Shown: positions 1 through 9,608 of the stretch, piece after piece | Layout: every line of letters starts with the position of its first letter | Numbering within the stretch: the first letter of the stretch is position 1 | Assembly: GCF_000275825.1 (NCBI RefSeq) | Contig: NZ_JH719942.1 | Location: 1,359,268-1,423,267 of the forward strand | Direction: 5' to 3' | DNA: 64,000 nucleotides | DNA from: Saprospira grandis DSM 2844 | GTDB lineage: Bacteria; Bacteroidota; Bacteroidia; Chitinophagales; Saprospiraceae | Made by a program: the position numbers and the translations under genes | The notes under the pieces: generated by a model | What the model saw: only the letters and a program-made list of their open reading frames with translations | What the model was told of the DNA's origin: nothing | Database searches by the model: none

Positions 1-50
1 TATCCATCCCTCAGCCGAGGCTGCGGCCTGGCTGTAGCGCAAGGCCTTTT
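1..50 (+). repeat. GC-rich interspersed element, copy 1 (3' part only)
   Basis: The window opens inside a copy of the GC-rich intergenic element. The conserved segment TATCCATCCCTCAGCC is followed by the usual self-complementary tail, as at 9525 and 20820. The 5' half lies outside the window. Confidence 0.7.
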
Positions 51-273
51 ACTCTTCTCGAGAAAGGGGCTGCACCGCCAAAAAGCGATATAAATGCAGC
101 AAAAGCAGGCTCGAAAATAGCCCCAAAAATGGCCGCAAAAAAAATTAAAAATAATTTGCAACTCCCTGATAAACAAGCTAATAAAATGCAAGTAATTTAA
201 GCAAAAAAGTAACAAAATGCAATTCTGTACGTATAATAATTATACATTGTTCACAACAAAACAGGCTAATCTT

Positions 274-591
274 ATGAAATCGAACAGCGCATTGCATCTC
301 AATCTACACCACGCTATTGCTCAACAACTTTTAGTGGCTTTTCGCTACAAGGACCAAGACGATTGGCGGGTGGTAGAACCTTTTTGTTTGGGCCTTAGCT
401 CGGCCAATAATTGGAGCCTAAGAGCTTTTCAACGCTCGGGACCCGCTGGCTCCAAAACCGACTGGAAACTTTTCAATTTGGATAAGGCCCAGGACCTTCG
501 GGTACTTAGCCAGCAATTCACTGCCGATTTGCGCAAAAAATATCGCATTGGCGATAAGCATATGCAAACCATTTTCCGACAGCTTTACTAA
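274..591 (+). CDS. small WYL-domain-like protein
   Basis: This encodes a protein of about 105 residues if it starts at ATG 274; an in-frame ATG at 217 would add 19 residues that do not look conserved. The body has the pattern of a WYL domain: FRYKDQDDWRVVEP, then a strand ending in LRAF, then WKLFNLDKAQDL, which matches the usual RY..G..R.VEP / LRA / F.LDRI series. WYL domains bind ligands or nucleic acids and usually form part of larger transcription regulators or defence proteins; here the domain stands alone with no helix-turn-helix. It ends just before a strong hairpin terminator. The next gene, on the opposite strand, is a restriction-modification enzyme, but no functional link is shown. 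The family call is by motif pattern only. Confidence 0.6.
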   Translation: MKSNSALHLNLHHAIAQQLLVAFRYKDQDDWRVVEPFCLGLSSANNWSLRAFQRSGPAGSKTDWKLFNLDKAQDLRVLSQQFTADLRKKYRIGDKHMQTIFRQLY

Positions 592-615
592 GATTTTTTA
601 TAGATTATCCAACTT

Positions 616-647
616 GGCCAGGGCGCTCTTGCGCCCTGGCCTTTTTT
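616..647 (+). terminator. rho-independent terminator
   Basis: GGCCAGGGCGC pairs perfectly with GCGCCCTGGCC across a TCTT loop and is followed by six T. It lies 25 bp after the WYL-like gene. Confidence 0.85.
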
Positions 648-676
648 GCGGCTATAAATAGTTATCAGGAAAAATA

Positions 677-3600
677 CTATAAAGCTTCCTCAACTATTGC
701 AATCTCTTCCTCGGTTAAACCATATAACTCATAAACCATTTGGTCGATCTCATTATCTATTATGGTGATTTTGCTTTGAATAGCTTGAGCTTTTTGCTTC
801 TGTTCCTCAAAATATTGCATCCACTCCGCTTCTTCTCCTAAGCCTAATTTTTTGTAGGCTTCACCTTTATCTTTTGCAACTTTTTTTCGGGCTTTTTCTA
901 GTTCTTTCCAGAATTCTGCAAACTCTAATTCATTCCAATGTTGAAGCTTTTTTGACCCTAGTATTTTAAATTTAGATTCTATTAGGCAAACAAGTCTTTC
1001 TTGAATTTCAGACAAAAAGCTTTCTTCTTGTAAGATACTCTCTACACTTGTCTTCAGCTCCTTATTTTGAAAACTTTTAGGAATTGGAATATTTAAAATA
1101 TATTGGCTTTTCAACCTTAAATATCCTCCCCTAGCTTTAACACAAGTAGTATTAAGAAATACCGTAATTAACTTTGAATTTAAGACTCCTAGTAAGGATT
1201 CTGAGTCAGAAGGCAACCCAAAACATGTCATATCATAGTATATTTCCTTAGCAAAGGTAAAATTGACCGATAAAGATATATCTGGATAAACAATATACTT
1301 AGCATGATAAGGAAAGTCCGTTTTTATTTGCTGAAACTCATACCAAGTTTTTGTCCCTTTCAATATACCTTTATCTATAACAGCCCTTTTAGATAACTTA
1401 TCTCTATTTTCTTCTAGAAATCTATATTCTTTTTCAAAGACTTTAATATTCACTAATTCTAAATTACGACCTCCACTTGTATATGGGATTAAAATTTTAT
1501 TCTTAGCTATTGCAGGTTTATATCTTTTGACCTCTCTTCCTATCAAATAGTTTTGGATTAAAGGAGAACCATCCAAAACTTTAGGTACATCATTAGAAGG
1601 AAAAATATAACTTGAATTTGACCCTGTCTTTATACCGACCTGGGGCTTTGCTACGATTTCAGATAGTGGATTAAAATTCTCTTGAATTCTTTTTAGTAAA
1701 TTGAATAGCCCTTCATCTGTAGCTCCTGAAGTCCAAGAACCAAGCCTATCAAATAATTCTGATTGATTAACTTTCAAAGCACCTGAAAATAAATTATCAA
1801 CCTCTCTATAATTATCATTTGAAACAACAAGAAGTAAAGTTTCTTTATTTTTAGAACCCTTCCTCTTGTTATACACAATAACTGACGGATAGGCTATAGC
1901 ACCATTAAATACATCTAAATCTTGAAAATCAATAAATACAGAAATTGAAGTTTTCTTTTGTAAAAAGTCGATTAACACTTTTCCATACTTTGTTTTTGTG
2001 TATTTACTAGATACAATATACCCACATTCCCCCGAAGAGTTTAATATATTAAAAGCATGTTCAAAAAAATACACATATAAATCCGATTTTCCAGTATATA
2101 CCGAGTATTTAGAATTAAATGCCTGCTTATCCTTTTCAGAAATAAATTCATTTCTAACATAAGGCGGGTTCCCGATCACCACATCAAAACCTCCTTGAGC
2201 AAAGACTTCGGGAAATTCTTTTTCCCAATTAAATGCTTTATCTCCTGCAACCTCAGGGTCATCGATTAAGGAGTTTCCACATTTAATATTGTTGTTTAAG
2301 CTAGTTAATTTCCGGCCTTTTTGAGCAGTACGCAACCAAAGCGAGAGTTTGGCAATTTCTACAGATTCATTGTTAATATCTACACCGTATAGATTTTTTT
2401 CCAAGATAGAGTTGGCCACATCCGACAGCATCAGCGTTCCTCCTAAGAGCTTATTTTGGAGTTCATCTACATAATGATGCTCTTCAATCAAAAACTCTAA
2501 AGCTTGATTTAAGAAGGCTCCACTTCCACAGGCGGGGTCACAGATAGTCAAGTCTAGCAACCAATTTCTGTAATCATCCAATTGCTTTTGTAATCGTTCA
2601 AGGGTTGCTTTTCGTCTTCCTTTTCTATTTTTCTCAAATTCAGACTCATCAAGCCCTATAGCTTTCTTTTGCTCTTCGCAAAGTGCGCCTACTGTATTAT
2701 CTACTATATATTTGGTAATGTATTTGGGCGTATAAAAAACGCCATCTTTCTTACGCTTCGTCTTAGTTCTATCTATATCTTCGCCTTCTATTTCTGCGGA
2801 AATCTCCTCTATTTCATTCAAGGAGTTTTCAAAAATATGGCCTAAGATATTAACATCTACATCCGAGTCAAAGTCATAATCACTTAGCTGTTTTGTATGA
2901 AAATAAAGTAGATCATCATCTATTTTGATACTGTCTAGAAGCTCATCTGGCTTAAATAAGCCTCCGTTATACGCAAATATATCATACTGCCGTCCCTTAT
3001 GCCCTTTATCTAAATAGCCAAAATACTTTTTGAACCTACTATATAATGGAAAATACGCATCTAGTTCATCTTTAAGCATTTTCCATTGATTCAATATTTC
3101 ATAAGTAGAATTTGGAGGCAGCAAGAGGCGATCTTCAGCAAAGAAGATAAACAAAAAGCGATCTAAGAGCTTTTGTGTTTTTTTGAACAGCGTTAGCTTG
3201 TCATACTGGGGGTTTAACTCCACAATATTGTTAAAGAGCTTCTGTCTAAAAGTAGAGTAGTCTTTGTATAGCTTTTTAGTAATTTGTTCCTCTTCCGTCA
3301 AAGAGTCATTCTTAATTTGCTTCCCAAGATCTTTAAAGATGTTGTCCTTGGCTAAAAGCAGCCATAACAAAGCAAAACGTTCAAAGCTTAGGTCAAACAA
3401 ATAGAATTCTTCAAAATCAATAGCATTATCTATATACAGACGAAGTTTCTCAAAATTTGAAGTAATAATATATGTTACTCCCTCATGATTATTTTTATAT
3501 CCAAAAGCTTGGTTCTCTATTTTATTTAAATCAGTTGTCGAAGTTCCCTTTAGCTCAATAACTCCAATTGGCTTTCCTGCTGACAAAATAGCTCCATCGG

Positions 3601-3862
3601 CTTTTTTTGCATCTTTTACATTTTTAAGCTCTGTAGTTAAATTATAGTTAGGCTCAGGGTTAATGGTATAGCCTAATACTTTTACAAACAATTCCCGAAG
3701 AAATCCTTCTTGGAACTGTTCTTCCTTGGACTTTCTAATATTTTCTTGTCTTTCTACATTGTGGAAGTAAGTTGTAAACTTCTCATAAGCAACTTTGACT
3801 TCCTCCTTGCTTTCAATGCTTTTTAGGTACTTCTTTAGTACAGATGTTTGGAATAAGGGCAT
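677..3862 (-). CDS. Type IIG-like restriction-modification enzyme (Eco57I/TaqI-type methylase with fused nuclease)
   Basis: This 1061-residue protein appears to combine cleavage, adenine methylation and sequence recognition in one chain. The N-terminus holds a PD-(D/E)xK-like nuclease signature (Asp89, then Glu103-Leu-Lys105 in VIELKG). An N6-adenine methylase core follows, with the SAM-binding motif DPACGSGAFL near residue 440 and the catalytic motif GNPPYV near residue 562. The C-terminal third resembles TaqI/Eco57I target-recognition and helical spacer regions and ends in a coiled coil. It is full length for the family, and the MPLFQTSVLKKYL start looks natural. No separate methylase, specificity or nuclease gene lies nearby, as expected for a stand-alone enzyme. 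An IS element begins only 9 bp upstream of the start codon and is transcribed the same way, so expression may be lost or taken over by the IS. The recognition sequence cannot be inferred. Confidence 0.9.
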   Translation of the reverse strand: MPLFQTSVLKKYLKSIESKEEVKVAYEKFTTYFHNVERQENIRKSKEEQFQEGFLRELFVKVLGYTINPEPNYNLTTELKNVKDAKKADGAILSAGKPIGVIELKGTSTTDLNKIENQAFGYKNNHEGVTYIITSNFEKLRLYIDNAIDFEEFYLFDLSFERFALLWLLLAKDNIFKDLGKQIKNDSLTEEEQITKKLYKDYSTFRQKLFNNIVELNPQYDKLTLFKKTQKLLDRFLFIFFAEDRLLLPPNSTYEILNQWKMLKDELDAYFPLYSRFKKYFGYLDKGHKGRQYDIFAYNGGLFKPDELLDSIKIDDDLLYFHTKQLSDYDFDSDVDVNILGHIFENSLNEIEEISAEIEGEDIDRTKTKRKKDGVFYTPKYITKYIVDNTVGALCEEQKKAIGLDESEFEKNRKGRRKATLERLQKQLDDYRNWLLDLTICDPACGSGAFLNQALEFLIEEHHYVDELQNKLLGGTLMLSDVANSILEKNLYGVDINNESVEIAKLSLWLRTAQKGRKLTSLNNNIKCGNSLIDDPEVAGDKAFNWEKEFPEVFAQGGFDVVIGNPPYVRNEFISEKDKQAFNSKYSVYTGKSDLYVYFFEHAFNILNSSGECGYIVSSKYTKTKYGKVLIDFLQKKTSISVFIDFQDLDVFNGAIAYPSVIVYNKRKGSKNKETLLLVVSNDNYREVDNLFSGALKVNQSELFDRLGSWTSGATDEGLFNLLKRIQENFNPLSEIVAKPQVGIKTGSNSSYIFPSNDVPKVLDGSPLIQNYLIGREVKRYKPAIAKNKILIPYTSGGRNLELVNIKVFEKEYRFLEENRDKLSKRAVIDKGILKGTKTWYEFQQIKTDFPYHAKYIVYPDISLSVNFTFAKEIYYDMTCFGLPSDSESLLGVLNSKLITVFLNTTCVKARGGYLRLKSQYILNIPIPKSFQNKELKTSVESILQEESFLSEIQERLVCLIESKFKILGSKKLQHWNELEFAEFWKELEKARKKVAKDKGEAYKKLGLGEEAEWMQYFEEQKQKAQAIQSKITIIDNEIDQMVYELYGLTEEEIAIVEEAL

Positions 3863-3871
3863 AATTTTATT

Positions 3872-4801
3872 GAGTTTGTTTAAAAATTTCGTTTTAGGAA
3901 AATAAGTATAAAGGCTAAATAGTGTAGACTCGCCCAGTTGTCGGCTTTTCTTTCAAAACGAATGAGTAAAATTTTGAATGCGTCAATCCATGCGTTAGTT
4001 CGCTCAACAGAAAAGCGTTCTTTGTAAAGTTCCTCATCTATAATATCTTGATAATAAGCTTTTTTTCTATTTCTTTTGTTGTGGTCAATATTAGGGATAA
4101 TGCCCATTTTTTGGCAGTTTTCTCTAAGTTTTTTGCTATCAAACCCTGCATCAGCATTCATAAATAAACCATCAGGAGAGATGTCTGAAAGCTGCAGATC
4201 GGCAAGCATTTTTTGGAAATGACTCTCGATTTCAAACAAATCATTATGGTTTCCCGCAAAAGGCGGAGACATAGCGATTGGCAGCCCATTTTTATCTGTG
4301 AGAAAGAGAGCATTTGTGGTTTTGGACTTTTTTCGGCCCTGATAACCCACAGCTTCGCCCCCTCTTTTCGCTGGGGTATGACTTCCGTCAAGCTGTATAC
4401 TAGATAAATCTAAACAAGATTTTTCATGGGCTAGAAATTGGATCCACACTTTTTGCCAAATACCAGACTCGGACCAGCTATTGAAGTAGTAATATACTGT
4501 TTGCCAGCAAATTAGAACTTCGTCAAAAAAAGATTGTATCGGTAATTCTCTCCACTGACAACCTGTTTTAAGCCTATAAATTATCGCTTTAACAATTTGC
4601 CACAGAGGCGCTTTGGTTTTTCGAGCCAATTTTTTTTCGGGAAAAAATGCTAATATTTTTTCCGTAATAAATTCTTTTGATAAATTCACAACCATGTTGC
4701 AAAGCCTTTTTTTGTTTTTGTCGTAATCAACAATAATAAGCGCTTTGCAGCATTTTTTTTTGCCTTAGTCTAGCTGCTGACTAAAAAATTTAAACAAGCT
4801 C
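3872..4801 (-). mobile_element. IS5-family insertion sequence, copy 1 (930 bp)
   Basis: The ends are imperfect inverted repeats: GAGTTTGTTTAAAAATTT on the left and the complement of AAATTTAAACAAGCTC on the right. The element is flanked by the 3-bp direct repeat ATT at 3869-3871 and 4802-4804. It contains one transposase gene. A second copy of the same length and apparently identical sequence lies at 40032-40961, which indicates recent transposition. Confidence 0.92.
3880..4695 (-). CDS. IS5-family DDE transposase (copy 1)
   Basis: This 271-residue transposase has an N-terminal IS5-type region that carries TGCQWRELP near residue 44. The DDE catalytic triad is visible as Asp103 in QLDGSHTPAK, Asp182 in MNADAGFD and Glu231 in the YKERFSVERTNAW signature. 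The length is typical of short IS5-group enzymes. The frame is intact, with no frameshift, so the element is probably active. Its transcription runs toward the restriction-modification gene, whose start codon is 18 bp beyond the transposase stop. The protein is identical to that of the second copy at 40040. Confidence 0.95.
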   Translation of the reverse strand: MVVNLSKEFITEKILAFFPEKKLARKTKAPLWQIVKAIIYRLKTGCQWRELPIQSFFDEVLICWQTVYYYFNSWSESGIWQKVWIQFLAHEKSCLDLSSIQLDGSHTPAKRGGEAVGYQGRKKSKTTNALFLTDKNGLPIAMSPPFAGNHNDLFEIESHFQKMLADLQLSDISPDGLFMNADAGFDSKKLRENCQKMGIIPNIDHNKRNRKKAYYQDIIDEELYKERFSVERTNAWIDAFKILLIRFERKADNWASLHYLAFILIFLKRNF

Positions 4802-4929
4802 ATTTTAATAGTTACTATCCTAGCAGCTGAAAATACATTTTTTTTGATTCCTTAGCCTATGATTTAATTCAAAAAAATGAGCCCGCAAACCAAATTTTAA
4901 ATCTTGGCCAGCCGCAGTTTCTGCGCCCT

Positions 4930-5093
4930 GGCCTTTTTGCGGCCTTTGGCCGCCTTTTCTGGCTGAGGGATAGTAGCGGGTGGCCCACAGGGCCAGACCC
5001 AGCTTTTGAGCATAGCGAAAAAGCGCAGGGCCGAGCGAACAGCGAGCCCGCGCATAGCCCGACCCGCCCGCAGGGCGGGGCAGCCCCAAAAAA
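4930..5093 (-). repeat. GC-rich interspersed element, copy 2
   Basis: Read on the minus strand it has the GGGGCTGCCCC start, a CCGCCC..GGGCGG stem, the core CTCGGCCCTGCGC, GGTCTGGCCC and CTATCCCTCAGCC. It fills most of the 377-bp gap between the IS and the fadJ-like gene. Nothing coding was recognised in that gap. Confidence 0.85.
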
Positions 5094-5178
5094 GAAAAGC
5101 CCTTAAAGAAAATTCTAGTAGATAGGAGCATTAAAGGCTTTTTTTGCTAGTTTGCCTATTCAATTCAGAAACTAGGCT

Positions 5179-7293
5179 ATGATATATTATAAGAAAGATA
5201 GTGAGGGGATTGTTAGCCTCACCTTAGATAAAAGCGGCGAGCGAGTCAATACGATTAACCCACAGATTGCTAAGGCTTTTTTGCCTGTATTGGAGCATCT
5301 GGAAGCGGACAAAAGCTTGAAGGGGGTGATTATCCTATCGGCCAAACGCTCTTTTTTGGCGGGTGGCGACCTCGATTTTTTGCACCGAGCCGAGGAACCC
5401 GCTAAAATCTTTGAACATACGGCCCTCTTGGGAGAGATTTACAGACGTTTTGAACGCTTGAAAGTGCCCGTGGTGGCCGCCATTAACGGCGCAGCTTTGG
5501 GCAGTGGTTTTGAGTTGGTACTGGCCTGTCATTATCGCATTGCGCTAGACCACCCCAGGACCTTATTGGGCTTACCCGAGCTATCGCTGGGGATGATTCC
5601 GGGCGGCGGGGGCATTATTCGCCTGATGTGGATGCTGGGCCTAGAAGAAGCCTATAAATTTATTAGTAACAGCCGACTCATACACGTTAAAGAGGCCTTG
5701 CAAAAAGGCATTATTGATGAGGCCGTAGAGCGGCCCGAGGAGCTTATCCGCAACGCTAAGCGCTGGATCCTCTCTTCGCCTTGTATAGAAAAACCCTGGG
5801 ATGCCGAAGACCGCATTGCCAAGGAAAGTAACCCCAAACATCCAAAAACGGCCCAGCGCATTGCCAAATTGAGCACAGAGCTGATTGCCAAAACCCGAAA
5901 CAACTACCCTGCCCTGCTGTCTCTACTCAACTGCATGGCCGAAGGGGCCTCTGTTGATTTTGATGCGGCCACCCGAATCAATGCCCGCTATTTTACGGCC
6001 ATGATTATGAGTAAAAATTGCCGCAACCAGACCAAAGCCTTTTGGTATGATTTGAATAAAATCAAGCAAGGGATGAGTCGCCCTAAGGGCTTTGGCCGCT
6101 TTAGAGCCCGAAAGATCGGCGTGATTGGGGCTGGGCAAATGGGATCGGGCATTGCCTATGTGGCCGCTATGCAGGGCATAGAAGTATTGCTTCGAGATGT
6201 GAGCAAACGCCTAGCCGAGCAAGGAAAAAACAACGCCAGAGAGAAGCTCAGCCGCCTAGAGAAAAGTGGAAAAATGACGACAGAGCAGGCCCAGGAGATT
6301 CTGAACCGCATACAAACCACTAGTGATTTGCGGGAGATGGAAGATTGCGATTTGGTCATTGAAGCCGTCTTTGAAAATATGGCCTTAAAGCAGCGCATCA
6401 TTAAAGAAGTGGAGCTGGAAATGCAGCAACACAGCTTTTTGGCCACCAATACGGCTTCCTTACAAGTGTCGGATTTGGCCCAGGCCAGCATACAGCCCGA
6501 GAATTATATTGGGATGCACTTTTTTTCGCCCCTCAATCGCATTCCCTTAGTCGAAATTATTGTGGGCAAGAAAACGGCAGATGAAACCGTAGCTCGGGCC
6601 TTCGACTTTGTATTGCAATTGCGCAAAACGCCCATTATTGTGCAGGACCGTCCCGCCTTTTTTGTATCTAGGGTGGCTAGCACCTATTTTATGGAGGGCA
6701 TTTTACTGCTCAAAGAGGGGCAAGGGCCTGCGGCCATAGAAAATGCGGGCTTGCAGGCGGGTATGCCCATGGGGCCACTAGCCTTTGCCGATAATTTGGG
6801 CTTTAAGTACATTATTTCGGCAGAAGAACAGGCCGCCCAGCAGCTAGAGAGCCGCTATCAGGCCTCGCCAGCGATTGCCGTTTTGCAAGAAATGCTGGCC
6901 CAAGAGCGCTATGGCAAAGCCCGCAATGGGGGATTTTATAACTATAAAGAAGAGCCCGCCCGTTTGTGGGGGCAGCTCAAAGAGAACTTTCCCTTGGCCC
7001 AAGAACAATTGTCGCCCAAAGACTTGCAAGACCGCCTGCTTTTTATTCAGTGTCTAGAGGCCGTTCGCTGTTTAGAAGAAGGCGTCATTCAAAATAGCTA
7101 TGATGCCAATTTAGGGAGTATTTACGGCTGGGGCTTTGCCCCTTTTAAGGGGGGCGTGATTCAGTTTATCAATGATTATGGTTTGCGGGAATTTGTGGCT
7201 AAGGCAGAGGTTTTGGCCCAGCGTTTTGGTCCCCGCTTCAAGCCTTCTGCCAGCTTATTAGAGATGGCCGAACAGGATACTAATTTTCTCTAA
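5179..7293 (+). CDS. fadJ: FadJ-type bifunctional enoyl-CoA hydratase / 3-hydroxyacyl-CoA dehydrogenase
   Basis: The 704-residue protein carries out the hydration and NAD-dependent oxidation steps of fatty-acid beta-oxidation. Residues 1-200 form a crotonase domain: INGAALGSGFELVLACHYR supplies the oxyanion-hole glycines and one Glu, and GLPELSLGMIPGGGG the second. From about residue 313 there is a Rossmann NAD-binding motif, GVIGAGQMGSGIAY, followed by the dehydrogenase motif GMHFFSPLNRIPLVEI. The domain order, hydratase first, matches FadB/FadJ. It is the reverse of the second beta-oxidation enzyme at 44752. No thiolase lies next to it. The ATG at 5179 agrees with the natural start of the crotonase fold. 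The choice between FadB and FadJ is uncertain; the enzymatic class is not. Confidence 0.9.
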   Translation: MIYYKKDSEGIVSLTLDKSGERVNTINPQIAKAFLPVLEHLEADKSLKGVIILSAKRSFLAGGDLDFLHRAEEPAKIFEHTALLGEIYRRFERLKVPVVAAINGAALGSGFELVLACHYRIALDHPRTLLGLPELSLGMIPGGGGIIRLMWMLGLEEAYKFISNSRLIHVKEALQKGIIDEAVERPEELIRNAKRWILSSPCIEKPWDAEDRIAKESNPKHPKTAQRIAKLSTELIAKTRNNYPALLSLLNCMAEGASVDFDAATRINARYFTAMIMSKNCRNQTKAFWYDLNKIKQGMSRPKGFGRFRARKIGVIGAGQMGSGIAYVAAMQGIEVLLRDVSKRLAEQGKNNAREKLSRLEKSGKMTTEQAQEILNRIQTTSDLREMEDCDLVIEAVFENMALKQRIIKEVELEMQQHSFLATNTASLQVSDLAQASIQPENYIGMHFFSPLNRIPLVEIIVGKKTADETVARAFDFVLQLRKTPIIVQDRPAFFVSRVASTYFMEGILLLKEGQGPAAIENAGLQAGMPMGPLAFADNLGFKYIISAEEQAAQQLESRYQASPAIAVLQEMLAQERYGKARNGGFYNYKEEPARLWGQLKENFPLAQEQLSPKDLQDRLLFIQCLEAVRCLEEGVIQNSYDANLGSIYGWGFAPFKGGVIQFINDYGLREFVAKAEVLAQRFGPRFKPSASLLEMAEQDTNFL

Positions 7294-7311
7294 GCTCTAG
7301 TTTTTTACAGC

Positions 7312-9411
7312 ATGTTCTTATACACGATTAAGCGGCTCTTGCTGTTTATTCCCAGCTTTTTCTTGGTCTCTTTACTGGTCTTTGGCCTGAGTCGATTAGT
7401 AGAAGGAGACCCCGTAGATATGGTCCTCAATAAGGGGGGCGAAGAAAGTCCCTTTGCCTCGGCCCAAGCCTATCGGCAGAAAGCCAGGGAGCTGGGCTTA
7501 GACCGGCCCGCCTTTTATTTTAGATTGAGCTCGCAGGCTTATCCTAAAGATTTGTATCAGTTGCAACCGCAGCAGCACAGCACCCTATTGTCTCGCTTGA
7601 TGGACCAATATGGGGCGGCAGAGCATTGTATGGCTTACTACCAACAACTAAAAAATTGGGAGCAGTTATATTATGAACAAAAGGCGGCCTTTAGTTATGA
7701 AGAAAAGGGCCAATTGGATCAGCTCAAGGAGGAGCTCTGGCAGCGCTATGAAGAAAGGCCTTTAGATGTTTTGCTAGACAGTCTAGCGGCCAAAACGGCC
7801 AAGGTAGCGCCCTTGGCCTTGGGCCTAGATAGTGTTCGGCGAGCTTTGCATCAGCTGCGTAGAGAAGCTCGGCCCTATGAAACCCTGATTCCCCAGCTCT
7901 ATTTTTATGGGCTCAACAATCAGTATCATGTCTGGATGTTTGGCGACTATCCTTATTTTCAGACGCCCGATAGCAGCATTCATCATCGTTTGGATAGCTG
8001 TTATGCGCAGTTGGGGCGGCTCAATTTGGTTCAGGATAGTTTGGATCGTTTGGCCCGAAGGCTACAGTTTCAGTTGGAGCAGCTCGACAGCCAGGCGCAG
8101 GCGCCTTTATTGGCCCAAATTGGGCAGTTGGAGCAGCAGCAAAAGCAGTTTAACGAAAACTATCGGCAATTGGCGGCAGAGCGAGACCGTTTGTTGCCGC
8201 TGCGGGAGGTCTATGCGAGTCGGGGCTTAATTCGGGGCGATTTGGGCATTTCTTATCAGGACCAGCAGCCTGTTTTGCAGAAGATTTGGGCGGCCTTGCG
8301 CTGGACCCTCCTCATGAATTTATTGGCCATTTTGATCTCTTATGGGGTTTCGGTGCCTTTGGGGGTAGAAATGGCCAGTTGGCGCTATCGGCCCACGGCT
8401 TATTACTCCTTTTTATCGCCTTTGCAGCTCATTTTTGGGGCACTTTTGGCCCTTTGCTTCTTTTTGCAATTGATGGAGCTGGTTTCGGGGGCGCTTTGGG
8501 CGGTCATTCCCTTGCAGCTGGCTTTTATCGGCTTAAATTACCGGGCATTTTTAAAGCAATGGGGCCGTTCTTTTGGTCCAGAAATTCGGCGTTTTGCCAA
8601 GGCCCTTCTTCGGGGGCGAATGTTGGATATTAGTGAATATAGCCTGCTCTTTCTGCAGATCGTCTACCTTTGGTTTTGGGTCCTTTTGTTTTTGAGTTGG
8701 GGCCTACAGCCGCTTTGGCTAAAGCTTGGTTTTTTGGTTTTGCCCCTCTTCTTTTTCTTGGGCCCTTGGCGGGGACAATGGCGTTTGTCTAAACAAAAAG
8801 GGCTAGAGCTGGTTGGAGACCAGAGAGATAAACTGAGTAGTAATTTTCTCTTTTTGCTTTACTCTTTGCCTTCTTTTTGGCTGGCCAGTTTGTTGGTTGT
8901 CTTTTTGACCACCGCCACCTATGGTGCGCATTACGATTGGTTTCCGACCCAGGGCTTACCCAATAGTCAAGTTTTTTCTTGGGGGCTGCTAGGCGACTAC
9001 CTCTATCATTTGTTCTTGCCCATTTTTGCCATCACCTACGGCTCCTTTGCCTATCTTTCTCGGCAGATGCGTTCGGCCATGTTGCAGGTATTGGCGCAGG
9101 ATTATATTCGGACCGCTAGGGCCAAGGGTTTGCGTCGGCAGGAGGTCTACTGGGGGCATGCCTTTCGCAATGCCTTATTTCCCTTGATTACCTTATTTAG
9201 TGCGGTATTTCCTCGGGCTTTGGCGGGGGCCATTGCCATAGAATTGATTTTCGACATCAATGGGATGGGGCTTTTGGTCATTGAGGCCATTCGGGCCTAT
9301 GATTGGCCTTTGGTATTTGGGGTGACCTTAATGGCTGCCTTGCTCACTATTTTGGGCAATTTGGTCGCTGATTTACTTTATGCTTGGGTAGATCCTCGAC
9401 TAAAGTATTAG
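7312..9411 (+). CDS. OppB/DppB-type ABC transporter permease with a large N-terminal insertion
   Basis: This is an inner-membrane permease subunit of a peptide/nickel-type ABC importer. The first membrane helix, IKRLLLFIPSFFLVSLLVF, and the following EGDPVD are classic for OppB. The C-terminal third carries the EAA loop that contacts the ATPase (DYIRTARAKG, then FRNALFPLITLF) and ends in YAWVDPRLKY, the usual OppB terminus. Between roughly residues 60 and 330 sits a long hydrophilic, Gln/Leu-rich, probably coiled-coil segment. There are also extra membrane helices, so the protein is about twice the usual 310-340 residues. It starts 18 bp after fadJ and may be cotranscribed with it. No ATPase or binding protein is adjacent, so the substrate is unknown. 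Confidence 0.85.
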   Translation: MFLYTIKRLLLFIPSFFLVSLLVFGLSRLVEGDPVDMVLNKGGEESPFASAQAYRQKARELGLDRPAFYFRLSSQAYPKDLYQLQPQQHSTLLSRLMDQYGAAEHCMAYYQQLKNWEQLYYEQKAAFSYEEKGQLDQLKEELWQRYEERPLDVLLDSLAAKTAKVAPLALGLDSVRRALHQLRREARPYETLIPQLYFYGLNNQYHVWMFGDYPYFQTPDSSIHHRLDSCYAQLGRLNLVQDSLDRLARRLQFQLEQLDSQAQAPLLAQIGQLEQQQKQFNENYRQLAAERDRLLPLREVYASRGLIRGDLGISYQDQQPVLQKIWAALRWTLLMNLLAILISYGVSVPLGVEMASWRYRPTAYYSFLSPLQLIFGALLALCFFLQLMELVSGALWAVIPLQLAFIGLNYRAFLKQWGRSFGPEIRRFAKALLRGRMLDISEYSLLFLQIVYLWFWVLLFLSWGLQPLWLKLGFLVLPLFFFLGPWRGQWRLSKQKGLELVGDQRDKLSSNFLFLLYSLPSFWLASLLVVFLTTATYGAHYDWFPTQGLPNSQVFSWGLLGDYLYHLFLPIFAITYGSFAYLSRQMRSAMLQVLAQDYIRTARAKGLRRQEVYWGHAFRNALFPLITLFSAVFPRALAGAIAIELIFDINGMGLLVIEAIRAYDWPLVFGVTLMAALLTILGNLVADLLYAWVDPRLKY

Positions 9412-9414
9412 TTT

Positions 9415-9603
9415 TTTGGGGGCTGCCCCTTCGCTACGCTCGGGTCGGGCTCTGTCGTGGCTCGCAGGTCTGCTCGGCCCTTCGGCGCTTGCAGCGCCTT
9501 GGTCTGCGGCTGCGCCGCACCACTATCCATCCCTCAGCCGATGCGCTGGGCTGCGCCCAGCGCAAAGCGGTCTCGCTTCGCGAGCGTTGTTTTATTGTTT
9601 TGG
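9415..9603 (+). repeat. GC-rich interspersed element, copy 3a
   Basis: It starts 4 bp after the permease stop with a T-run and GGGGGCTGCCCC. It contains CTCGCAGGTCTGCTCGGCCCT, a GGCGCTTGCAGCGCC stem, GGTCTGCGGCTGCGCCGCA and CTATCCATCCCTCAGCC. It lies head to head with copy 3b. Confidence 0.85.
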
Positions 9604-9608
9604 ACCAA

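Noticed and set aside
4158..4407. Small frames inside the IS, both strands, also at 40318-40567
   Set aside because: They overlap the intact DDE transposase and are identical only because the IS copies are identical.
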